Of a stretch of DNA of 64,000 nucleotides, positions 45,408 through 55,517 are shown in pieces. Numbering within the stretch: the first letter of the stretch is position 1; each line of letters starts with the position of its first letter. The DNA comes from Camellia lanceoleosa (lineage: Eukaryota > Streptophyta > Magnoliopsida > Ericales > Theaceae), in the NCBI GenBank assembly GCA_025200525.1, contig CM045758.1:60049649-60113648 (forward strand), in the 5' to 3' direction. A program made the position numbers and the translations under genes. A model generated the notes under the pieces. The model was not told the DNA's origin. It saw only the letters and a list, made by a program, of their open reading frames with translations, and ran no database searches.

Positions 45408-48400
45408 ATGGTCCAAGGCAAAAAACAATGGATAAAACCAGGTGATTTGAGAACTAAGAAGCTAACAGAATACGAGAAACAAAGAAATACGCGAATCAAG
45501 GAGAACTGTGAGGTAATGAACAATCTTGGAGTGAAGAATATTACAAATTCTTTAGTGAGTGTGGTTCAGCCTAAATGTGCAAATGCAAGGGAAAAGGGAA
45601 TTAGGGTTGAGGTAGATGATGATGTTGAGTATAACCCTTCAGAGAGTGAGGATGACAATGATGATGAGTCATTGGGTTCCTTTGACCACGAGGTATTATG
45701 CACATTATTTTATAATTGTGTGTGAACATGTCTTTTACTATTTACATTTCTTCTTCACATATTTTACACATCATATCTTTTTTAAAATATATTTTAACTG
45801 TTTTAAATATCATTTTTACTGTTTGATTATGTTCTTTCAGGAACAAGAGATAGCACCAGGACTTTGTTTACGATCTCATTCAAGGCCATTAACTCCCACC
45901 CCAGAGGAAATGATGGATCCCCCAAGTCAGGAGGTTGGTACCCAACCCTTACCACCTCATAATGTGCAACCTAAGGACGAGGTGACTACATCTAGCATCG
46001 TTGGTAAGTTTGCAAAGTTGTAATTATTGTTTAACTTGCATTTGTTTAATTACTAACTCAATTAATATTATGTCCTTACAGCATCAGATGACAGACGTGG
46101 TCATGGCCCGACATGCGGCATAGAGGCCCATCGCATTATCGAGAAGGATGGGAAGATGTTAGTTCCTATACCTGAACAATTTCGTGCACCAGTAGGAGAC
46201 AACGCCTCTAAGCTAGTCTTCAAGATTGGTATAGAGGTTCGAACTCAGTTACCAGACCTGAGCGTTCGTAGGTGGAAGAATGTGAATGCTGCTGATAAGG
46301 AGCTGATCATCCAACGCTTAGCGGTAATTATTGACAAACTCTTTTCATGTTTTGGCTCTGGTTCTTTTTATTTTTTATTTTTTATTTTTTTATTTTGCAA
46401 GATCAGTTTGATCTATAAGTCAATCAGACTGATGTAGCAAAGGCTTTAGACATACAATTTGGTCGACGATTGAGTGGTTTCATCTATAAGTTGCACAAAC
46501 AATACAAGCAACTTAAGGATGCAAGAGGGGAGGATTACGCGAGAAGCCACCCACTTGCAAGAGTTACTCTCAATTAGTGGACATCTCTAATTGACAAGTG
46601 GAATAGTAAAAAATTCAAGGTAAAATGTTTTATATATGTTAATTGTCAAAAAGTAAGTTTTTTCTTACTAATGTTATCTTTTCTTGTTTGTATTGGTGTT
46701 TCAATTGTGTAGCAACAATCACTAGCTAATGTGAATAATAGGATCCAAATGAAAACAAAACATCGATGTGGATCAAAATTAATCCTGGTTCATGGTACAC
46801 AGCTCGGTGCGTTCTACTAATTTATTTTATTGGATTAGTAGGCTTTGTTATTTAAATAATTGAAATAACATTGAAAAAAAAATGAGGCAGATAATTGCAA
46901 ATGGCAAAGTGCCCGATTTAGCAGAATTTTACAAGTCCATCCACTACAATTCAAACACGCATGAATGGATTTCCTCGGAGAGCCAAGTTAATTATGTATG
47001 TACAAGGCAATGCCTTTCAATTTTGATAATATTATTTATTTTGCTATGTAGGGTAGAATAACTATACTTGTTTGATTTATTTCAAATTAATAGGACAACA
47101 TGATACAAACGCAAGCAGAACACCTCTCACGGACTAGTGTGATCCCCTTGACTCTAGAGGAGTTGTTAGTCAAGGTGCTTAAGCCAAGGCCAGGTTATGT
47201 GAAAGGACTTGGCATGAGGCCATCTTCTTCTGTGAACACAACTGTTGCACCAGTTGAAAATACTGACTATGTTCAACGCCTCGAGCTACAAATAGCACAA
47301 AAAAATGAACAAATTGCAAGGTTTGAAAAGTCAGAGAAAAAACAAAGCAAGAAGATACAAAGTACCATAGAGTGTTTGAGGCAGAAAGGTATCACAAGAA
47401 ATTTTGAGAGTGGGGAAAGTTCAGATTTTAATGGACAAGCTTCTTGGTTCGTATATTATGTTTCTATGTTAATTTAGTAGAAATTTCTTTTTCAACTAAG
47501 ATAGTGAAATATGCATGTAAAAGCCCGAGAAACATCACAAACACTGAAATATGCAAGTGGCTCCCAATTAGGAAACTACTTTGAAATTTGCACTATTCCA
47601 ACATTTAGGCATAAAACTAAGTCCAAAAATGAATTTTTCTAACGCTTAAGCTTGAAACTAGGCCATAGGAGGCCAAAACCGTGCAACGGCCATGAGACAG
47701 CCCGGGTAACACCTCAAACACCTCGGGAGGGACCAATGTGAGCTGTGAAAACTTACAGAACTAGCACGAGACTCCCGGTTTGAAAACTAAGTCGAAAAAT
47801 GCACTTTTTCACACTTAAGCTGGAAAAATAGTCCATCGGAGGCCAAAATCATGCAATAGCCACGAGACGGCACGAGGAATACCTCAAACATGTCGGGAGG
47901 GACCAATGTGAGTTGTGAGAACTTACGGAACTTGCACGGGACTCCCGGTTTGAAAACTAACTCTAAAATTGCACTTTTTCACACTTAAGCTTGAAAAATA
48001 GGCCATCGGAGGCCAAAACCATGCAACGGCCATGAGACGGCCTCGGTAACACCTGAAACACCTCGACAGGGACCAATGTGAGTTGTGGAAACTTACGGAA
48101 CTAGCACGGGACTCCCGGTTTGAAAACTAAGTCCAAAAATGCACTTTTTCACACTTAAGCTTGAAAAATAGGCCTTCGGGGGCCAAAATCGTGTAACAGT
48201 CACGAGACAGCCCGGGTAACACCTCAAACACGTCAAGAGGGACCAATGTGAGTTTTGGAAACTTACGAAACTTGCACGGGACTCCCGGTTTGAAAACTAA
48301 GTCTAAAATTGCACTTTTTCACACTTAAGCTTGAAAAATAGGCCATCGGAGGCCAAAACCGTGCAACAGCCACGAGACGGCCTAGGTAACACCTCAAATA

Positions 48401-49990
48401 CCTCGGAAGGGACCAATGTGAGTTGTGAAAACTTACGGAACTAGTACGGGACTCCTGGTTTGAAAACTAAGTCCAAAAATACACTTTTTCACACTTAAGC
48501 TTGAAAAATAGGCCTTCGGGGGCCAAAATTGTGTAACAGCCACGAGACGGCCCGGGAAACACCTCAACCACGTCGGGAGGGACCAATGTGAGTTGTGGAA
48601 ACTTACAAAACTAGCACGGGACTCCTAGTTAGAAAACTATGTCCAAAAATGCACTTTTTCACACTTAAGCTTGAAAATAGGCCATCGGAGGCCAAAATCG
48701 CGCAATAGCCACGAGATGGCCCGGGTAACACCTCAAACACCTCGGGAGGGACCAATGTGAGTTGTGGAAACTTACGGAACTAGCACGGGACTCCCAGTTT
48801 GAAAACTAAGTCTAAAAATACACTTTTTCACACTTAAGCTTGAAAAATAGGCCATCGGAGGCCAAAATCGTGCAACAGCCATGAGACAGCCCGGGGAACA
48901 TCTCAAACACATTAGGGGCGACCAATGTGAGTTGTTGAAACTTATGGAACTTGCACAGAACTCCCGGTTTGAAAACTAAGTCTAAAATTGCACTTTTTCA
49001 CACTTAAGCTTGAAAAATAGGCCATCGGAGGCCAAAATCACGCAACAACCACGAGACAGCCCGAGTAATACCTTAAATGCCTCAGGAGGGACCAATGTAA
49101 GTTATGAAAACTTACAGAACTAGCACGGGACTTCCGGTTTGAAAACTAAGTCCAAAAATACACTTTTTCACACTTAAGCTTGAAAAACAGGCCATCGAAG
49201 GCCAAAATCGTACAATAGCCACGGGACGGCCTGAAGAACACCTCAAACACGTCGGGAGGGACCAATGTGAGTTGTGAAAACTTACGGAACTTGCATGGGA
49301 CTCTCGGTTTGAAAACTAAGTCTAAAATTGCACTTTTTCACATTTAAGCTTGAAAATAGGCCATCGAAGCCCAAAATTGCGCAACAACCACGAGACAGCC
49401 TAGGTAACACCTCAAACACCTCGAAAGGGACCAATGTGAGTTGTGGAAACTTACGGAACTAGCACGGGACTCCCGGTTTGAAAACTAAGTCAAAAAATAC
49501 ACTTTTTCACACTTAAGCTTGAAAATAGGCCATCGGAGGCCAAAATCGTACAACAGCCGTGAGACAGCCTGGAGAACAGCTCAAACACCTCGGGAGGGAC
49601 CAATGTGAGTTGTGGAAACTTATGGAAGTAGCATGGGACTCCCGGTTTGAAAACTAAGTCCAAAATTGTACTTTTTCACACTTAAGCTTGAAAATAGGCA
49701 TTTGAGGGCCAAAATCATGTAACAGCCACGGGACGGCCTAGGGGACACCTCAACCATGTCGAGAGGGACTAATGTAAGTTGTGAAAACTTACGGAACTTG
49801 CCCCGGACTCCCGATTTGAAAACTAAGTCGAAAAATGCATGTTAAATTGTATATTTTATGGAAAAGACAATAATTGTCTAACTTGAATTTTTTTTTTTTT
49901 TTTTTTTTTGTGTTTCATTTTTTTGTAGATTCGTGATTCGATATGGACATGTTTGGTAATTTGGAGGGTTGATGCTAGCTCATTTTGTGT
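45408..49990 (+). pseudogene. CACTA second gene (Transposase_24-type), multi-exon
   Basis: A Ptta/En/Spm 'plant transposase' gene (Pfam PF03004-like) just downstream of TNP2. Exons by GT-AG borders: 45408-45692 (Lys-rich start, acidic ESEDDNDDESLGSFDHE), 45841-46003 (Pro-rich), 46082-46323 (PIPEQFRAPVGDNASKLVFK, then IGIEVRTQLPDLSVRRWKNV), about 46402-46618 (VAKALDIQFGRRLSGFIYKL, QYKQLKDARGEDYARSHP, with a stop where Trp or Gln is expected), short exons at 46713 and 46891, 47096-47446 (MIQTQAEHLSRTSV, a coiled-coil LQIAQKNEQIARFEK) and a last exon near 49929. The intron from 47447 to 49928 holds the 170 bp array. Thought to bind the element's own ends, by family. At least two stops. Confidence 0.8.
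47522..49840. repeat. 170 bp tandem array, about 13.6 copies, inside an intron of the CACTA element
   Basis: The word ACTTACGGAA starts at 47751, 47921, 48091, 48261, 48431, 48601, 48770, 48940, 49110, 49280, 49449, 49618 and 49787, i.e. spacings of 169-170 bp. Each unit has GACTCCCGGTTTGAAAACTA, TTTTTCACACTTAAGC, GGCCATCGGAGGCCAAAA and GGACCAATGTGAGTTGTG blocks. The first unit is degenerate; the array starts and ends next to an ATGCATGT word (47511 and 49836). No coding. Confidence 0.95.
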
Positions 49991-50270
49991 TTTTGTTCAT
50001 ATTACCTTACATATATTTTGGTTGCGTTATAAATTTTATATTTTTGTTGGTATTACAGGACATGTTCGGTAATCCGCCCTTGATATTTTATTTTTGTTGA
50101 TGTTAGTAGATATGTTTTTTTCTGGATATTAGGAGACGTATTTGGTAATCCGCATGCGGTTGATATTTTTTTTGTGTGGATATTAGTCGACATTTTTTGT
50201 GGATATTAGGAGACATGTTTATAATCCGCATGCAGTTCATATTGTATTTTTATGGATAGTGCTGAAATTT
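49950..50270. repeat. Imperfect repeats around GGATATTAGGAGACAT, after the 170 bp array
   Basis: Three or four diverged units of the type GGATATTAGGAGACATGTTTGGTAATCCGCATGCGGTTGATATT in the 50030-50250 stretch. Non-coding; subterminal position in the CACTA element. Confidence 0.5.
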
Positions 50271-50419
50271 GATTGTGATGTTTATGAAAATGAATAGATT
50301 TTTGTATTGATTTGTAATAGGTATTTTATTGAACAGGTTATTGAAATGCGCAGGGAATTTTTATTGAAAAGAAAAAATTTCGGAAGAAAATAGTACTCTC
50401 ATTTAAATTTTTTTAATTT

Positions 50420-50966
50420 TTATTAGTGACGAAATAAAAAATGTCGCTATTAGTTTTCAAAAAACATGACGAATAATTTTGTCACTAATGATATAATATC
50501 AAACAAATAATTTCATCACATTTGTTGAATATTTCGTCGCTAAATTGAAATATTCGGTGACAATTTTTTTTGTCATTGAAGAATTTTCTTTTCTGCTCAT
50601 TTTAGTGACGAATTTTTTTGTCACCTTAATTCATATCATTGGTGAGGAAAACTTTCGTCACTAAAATTTATTTGGTGACAAAACATTTCGTCGGCAAAAA
50701 TAATTAAAATAAAATATTATTTAGTTTTTGTGATGAAATTGCTGTTATAGAGGATGAAAAATGCAACATTTGGAGACGAAACATTTCGTTGCCAAAATTG
50801 AAAAATAGGTGACGAAACTGTTTTTCGTCATCAGGTATTTTTAGCAACAACGTATAGGCGACAAACGCGGTTGACAAATTTTTTCGTCACAAATCACTTT
50901 ATTGACAAAAATTTGATGTTTGGAGACAAAATCAGCCTGTTACCAAATGCCTTTTTTGTTGTAGTG
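50420..50966 (+). repeat. CACTA right subterminal repeats and terminal inverted repeat
   Basis: At least ten copies of GTGACGAAA/TTTCGTCAC-like words in both orientations (for example 50425, 50470, 50560, 50606, 50672, 50779, 50810, 50885). Transposase-binding subterminal repeats of this layout are typical of CACTA ends. The outermost 18 bp, read inverted, start CACTACAAC. No equivalent cluster is seen at the left side. Confidence 0.88.
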
Positions 50967-50969
50967 AAT

Positions 50970-52664
50970 TTTGCGACGGCAAAGCGATCTTGAACTAATA
51001 TTATTGTGTATTGCTTTAATTGCCTTTATTGCTTTAATTGCCTTCATCAAATTTATATGTGTATATTCAAATTTATTGGTTCGTTGTGATGGTTGTTTGG
51101 TGAATTTATTTTATTTTATTTTTGATCATAAATTTCAATTTCAATTTCAATTTGGACTCTCCAGGTGATAAATGGTGAACTTCATAATTTTGGGTTTCAT
51201 CTTTTTATGTTGATAAATTATTGAATTTCAATGTTCTTTTTTTAAAAACATAATTATTATTAATGATCATGACATGTTTAGAAAAACACAATCATAAGTG
51301 GGACTTTTGTCCCTACTAAATATGAGTATCTCAATGTTTTACTAATTCGTAAATAAGTGTTTCCCTATTCTTATTGTTTATAGTTTTATAAATTCCCACC
51401 AAGCTTCTCACGAAAATTGCAAGGTAAGCCTTTTTTTTAATTATTTATTTATGTATTTTTATTACTATTATCTTGATTATTTTCTTAAATGTTTATGTCT
51501 TAATTATTTCTATCCATGACAGTTGTTTAGCAATAGTTTTATTATCCAAATAATTTCAACTGAATGTACAAGTGAAGGTTTTTGAAAATGTCCAATTTGT
51601 CTTAGAGAGATATATTTTGTATCTGTTTTCATGGCTTATTTACATTTAACTTGATCAAAAATTATGTTTTTATTTATTAAAAACATAATTATTATTAATG
51701 ATCATGGCATGTTTAGAAAAACACACTAAATTTTGCATACTAAATTCGTAGATATGAGCGTCTCAATGTTTTCTTAATTCGTAGATAATTGTTTCCCTAC
51801 TCTTAATGTTTGCATTTTTTTATTTTTATTTCTTCTCATCTTGATTGTAACCAGTTAAGTATTTAAATTAAATTTTGAATTTTTTTATCCGATTTGCTAC
51901 CAATGGTTTTATTATCCAAATAAATTTAACCAAATGTACAATTGATTTGGAAATATATATATATATATATTTGATTTCTATATATGGTTGTTAATTTTTT
52001 TTTAAGGTTGTATGAAAATTCTCAAGAATGTACAATTGATTTAGTATCGCTTTTTTGTTTCTTGGTGTAACCAAATACTTTTAGGTTGAAGCATACACAT
52101 ATTTTGTAAAGTTTTAACAGACTCTTTTGTAAAGCATACATATATTATCGACTCAAATGTATGGCAATATAATGTTTGTTTTCTTATGTGTTATAATTTG
52201 ATTGGCAATAATAGTACTAGCAAGTGTGCATTGTTTAGTGTTTAATTTAATTAATTTTGTTTTTAAAATTGTAAAGTATTAGTTGGTGTGCATTTATCTT
52301 TTTTTAGATTGTAGAACATTGGTTGGTGTGAATTGATTTATTTGGTTTGTTTGAAATTGTAAAGTATATGCTGGTACGCATTATTTGATATTTAATTTTT
52401 AATTTAATTTGTTGAGATCGCATAGCACTTGCTGATGTGCTTTATTTGATGTTGAGTATTTTTTTTTAGATTATAGAGCGTTAACAAGTATATAATAGTT
52501 TTAATTTGTGTGTTTTGTTTAGTGTTTACAATTTTTTTTTAACTTGCTTGGCAGATATACTTTCACTATTTTGATTTGCAATATATTGTTATTTTTATTT
52601 CAATTATGTAGAGCGTGTGATATAAACAAAATTGTTAGAAGTTCTTTAAGAAGAATAATCAATG
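50970..52664. other. AT-rich spacer with a partial local duplication, no gene seen
   Basis: Two copies of a about 140 bp segment, starting TTAAAAACATAATTATTATT at about 51241 and 51672, share TTAGAAAAACACA and TTTCCCTA blocks. The rest is AT-rich. No frame resembles a known protein. Confidence 0.55.
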
Positions 52665-53087
52665 TGTTTGGTTTCAATTTTCTAAATTCAGTTTCTAAAA
52701 ATTGAGTTTTTTTGTTTTTCTTATTTTTTTTGTTTTTAGTGAATATTTTTAAAATTATAAGTAATTTTTTTTACTTTTTTAGATGTACCTTATTTAGATG
52801 TACCTAAATAGTAAAATATTTGTAAAAAAATATTTTAAAAAATTAATAAATATACAAAAATATGAAAAATATACTTAATTTTCATTTTATGTATATATAT
52901 ATATATATATATTTTTAGTATATTTAGTAAATTTTTTAAAAAAAAATTCACAAATATTATACTTTTTAAGTGTATTTATATTATGTGTGTTTAAAAATTA
53001 AAAAAAATTAGTAAAAACAAAAAAAATACAAAAAACAAAAAAGTAAAATTTTTTAAAAAGTAAATTCTAAAAACTGAAACCAAACAG
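52665..53087. mobile_element. AT-rich foldback miniature element, copy 2
   Basis: A 423 bp copy of the family at 22551-22984. Left end TGTTTGGTTTCAATTTTCTA; the right end, inverted, is TGTTTGGTTTCAGTTTTTAG, so ends match each other. Shared inner blocks include TTAGATGTACCT and TTCACAAATATTATACTTTT. A (TA)n stretch sits in the middle. No coding. Confidence 0.78.
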
Positions 53088-53724
53088 AACGAATATATTT
53101 CTTTATATCATTTTAGTGTTTTTATCAAATTTTAACATAATATGTATAAATTACAACTATATTTTTATCCCAACATAATTTATACCGTGCCGTCATATAC
53201 AAACTAGTATGTTAATATTATACAAATTAATAAAACTTATAATTTTATCCTACTTACTCACATGGCACTTGTCTAGGGATGGTAATTTAAATCTGGCCCG
53301 ATGGGGACCCGATCCCCCGACTCCGATGAGAATGGTTTTTTTCCCAAAAATACCCCCGTGGGGACGGGGATGATATTCAAAATTAAAACCCCGAGCAGTT
53401 TCGAGCCAGGGACGGTGACCAGTGTTCAAGCCCTAGCCCTGGCCCCGGCCCCGTCCCCGTCCCCGTCCCCGGCCTCGGCCCCGAATTTTTCCCAGAAGCA
53501 AAATTACCATTTTGCCCATATATATATATATATATATAAATCAAAACTTTCACTCACACACACAGAGGCACGCACGGCTGAACCTCACACGCACATACTC
53601 ATCATCACAGCCTCTTATCTCTCTCGGTCTTCCTCTCTCCATCTCCCACCGCCGATCTTCCTCCTCCCACCGCTGATCTCCATCCTCTCACGACTCCACC
53701 GTCTCTCTCACCGCCGATCTCCCG

Positions 53725-53832
53725 CTCTCCCACCGCCACCATCACTGACCAAGCTTCGCCGATCCGCCACTATCACCGACCAAGCTTCGCCGATCCGCCA
53801 CCATCACTGACCAAGCTTCGCCGATCCGACAG
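53725..53832. repeat. 34 bp tandem repeat in the hAT element
   Basis: Three units of CCGCCACCATCACTGACCAA plus GCTTCGCCGATC, differing by single bases, inside the CT-rich part of the hAT element. Confidence 0.8.
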
Positions 53833-53856
53833 TGACACTCTCACCCTAGATCTGGA

Positions 53857-53861
<5 letters not shown>

Positions 53862-53898
<37 letters not shown>
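53862..53898. repeat. (CT)n microsatellite inside the hAT element
   Basis: CT run followed by GATTTGTC and a TA stretch, part of the leader-like middle of the hAT element. Confidence 0.9.
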
Positions 53899-53901
<3 letters not shown>

Positions 53902-54352
53902 TTGTCATATATATATTATATTTGAGCATGAATGTAGCAACAGATCTGTTAGATCTGGTTTATTTATTTATTTTATGTTGTTGTTGATGATGATGATGAT
54001 GATGATGAACAGATCTGTTAGATCTGATTTATTTATTTATTTATTACATTTGAGCTCATCAGATCCCCGTTAAGGAACTGATTTTTTTTGGGAATTGATT
54101 TGAGCTCAAACTTTGAATTTGATGTTGAATCTGATGTTGTTGCATCTGATTTTTTTTTTTTTTCTTCTTTTGGTCGGGGACTTTTCGAGGTCCGGGAAAC
54201 CCAATCCCTGTTAAGGGGTAAAGGCGGGGGCAGTTATGAGCTCCCCGTCGGGGTCGGGATCGGGGACGGGGGGAGTTTCCACCATCGGGGATCGGGGACG
54301 GGGAGGGTGATCCCCGGCCTTGCCCCGCCCTGTTGCCATTCCTATACTTGTC

Positions 54353-54938
54353 CTATAATGGAAGCGGGACTTATTTTCAAAGTTTAATTATTGCCTGACA
54401 TATCATTCATACAAATTTTTTATTTATTTATTTTTTTCGCTCATTTGAGAAGTTAAGTTTGGGGTTTTTTTTAGTTATTTTTAATTGAAATAAATAAATA
54501 AAATATATTTTTAATTTAATAAGACAAAAGATTATATCTAACACATAATCATTACATTATTTCTCTTACAAAAGTTAAAAAATCAAAAAATTCATCCCAA
54601 ACAAGACTTTTTAACTCCAGCCAAAAAGCCAAAAAACCAACCAACTTCCCAAACGAACCTAAGATTAATTTGTATAGATTTTGCAATATATATATACATG
54701 TATTAACCTAGTTGAAAGATTCTTTAAAAAAAATTTAATATTTAAATGAAAAATGTAGGTAAAATGTGAATAAAATATATCTAAATTTTATCTAATTTTA
54801 CATACTTTTTATTTTTTCTTTTTTATTTTCAAACCCCTCTTAAAATTTGACAACCAAACACAGCATAAAAGACGGTAGAAAATCAAGATAATACACGAAA
54901 CTGAAAATAAGGACAGTCAGAAACTTGCAAAATGAGGC
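54353..54938. other. AT-rich spacer, no gene seen
   Basis: No conserved frame. A weak inverted similarity between 54440 and 54660 (GTTTGGG and CCCAAAC ends) could be an old miniature element, not strong enough to call. Confidence 0.4.
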
Positions 54939-55333
54939 CAGCTTGCCTGCAGTTCTTAATCAGATTGGATGGCACTGTTTGGCTCTTAGGGGCTCATTAT
55001 GAGTCCCGTTTTGATAATTCGAACTGTTCAATGTTTAAAATTCGTTGAGTTTTATATGTTTGTAAAAAATTACATTAATCGGATATCGATAGCTATCTCA
55101 TCTTATCAGTTTTTTTGTCAACTGTTAATTTGTTTATCATTCAATTTTTTTTATACAAAACTGATTTGATGACATAAATATCAATATCCGATTGACGTAA
55201 TTTTTTACAGACATATAGTAATTAACGATTTCTACATATTAAACGGTTTAAATTATCAAAAAAAAACCGCGATGAGCACCATAAACCGAACAATGCCGTT
55301 CAATCTGATCAAAGACTAGAGGCAAGCTTCTTC
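54939..55333. mobile_element. Long foldback (inverted-repeat) element upstream of the host gene
   Basis: Two arms of about 180-190 bp facing each other: the left arm AGCTTGCCTGCAGTTCTTAA, then TTTGTAAAAAATTACATTAA; the right arm gives the same order inverted. Loop is short. Ends about 185 bp before the gene start. It is a miniature foldback element or a remnant of one; the target duplication is unclear. Confidence 0.75.
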
Positions 55334-55401
55334 CTGCAGAATAACAGATCTTACCTAAATCCATGCCGAAACTTCTCTTTGAATTGAATTGGACAACCTT
55401 A

Positions 55402-55438
<37 letters not shown>

Positions 55439-55517
55439 AGTTAAATCCTCATTAGATCTGATCTCTCTTTTTGTTCTGTTATAGATCAAAGACAGAGAGA
55501 GAGAGAGAAGAGTAAAG
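55402..55517 (+). promoter_or_regulatory. 5' leader of the host gene with (CT)n and (GA)n tracts
   Basis: A pure CT run at 55404-55436, then a GAGAGA run at 55493-55508, just before the start codon (AAAGATGC). CT-rich leaders are common in plant 5' untranslated regions. The transcription start is probably within or just after the foldback element. Confidence 0.55.

Larger units (their letters stand above)
41617..50969 (+). mobile_element. CACTA (En/Spm) DNA transposon, right end defined, left end uncertain
   Basis: Two plus-strand genes typical of plant CACTA elements (TNP2-type transposase, then a Transposase_24-type gene) followed by GTGACGAAA-type subterminal repeats and a right terminus that reads, inverted, CACTACAACAAAAAAGGC (50949-50966). 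The 3 bp after it (AAT) would be the target duplication. The left terminus is degenerate or deleted: the best candidate, CATTGCTACAAAAAAT at 41363, matches 12 of 15 but is flanked by CAT and lacks subterminal repeats. All genes have stops. Confidence 0.88.
53266..54352. mobile_element. Non-autonomous hAT element with GC-rich ends (53274-54344)
   Basis: A 1071 bp element with TAGGGATGG at the left and, inverted, TAGGAATGG at the right, close to the Ac-type hAT terminus. Flanks are CACTTGTC (53266-53273) and TACTTGTC (54345-54352), an 8 bp duplication with one mismatch. Both ends are very GC-rich (CCCCGTCCCCG / CGGGGACGGGG runs) while the middle is a CT-rich leader-like region with a (CT)n run at 53862-53898. 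Two 5' gene-like stretches exist but no transposase, so it is non-autonomous. A 34 bp tandem repeat (GATCCGCCACCATCACTGAC) lies at about 53730-53830. Confidence 0.88.

Noticed and set aside
53301..53810. A 169-residue plus-strand frame with Pro/Ser repeats
   Set aside because: It starts in the GC-rich hAT end and runs through CCGCC/CT repeats; low complexity with no conserved domain.
54088..54387. A 99-residue plus-strand frame
   Set aside because: It crosses the right end of the hAT element and its target duplication, so it cannot be a real gene.
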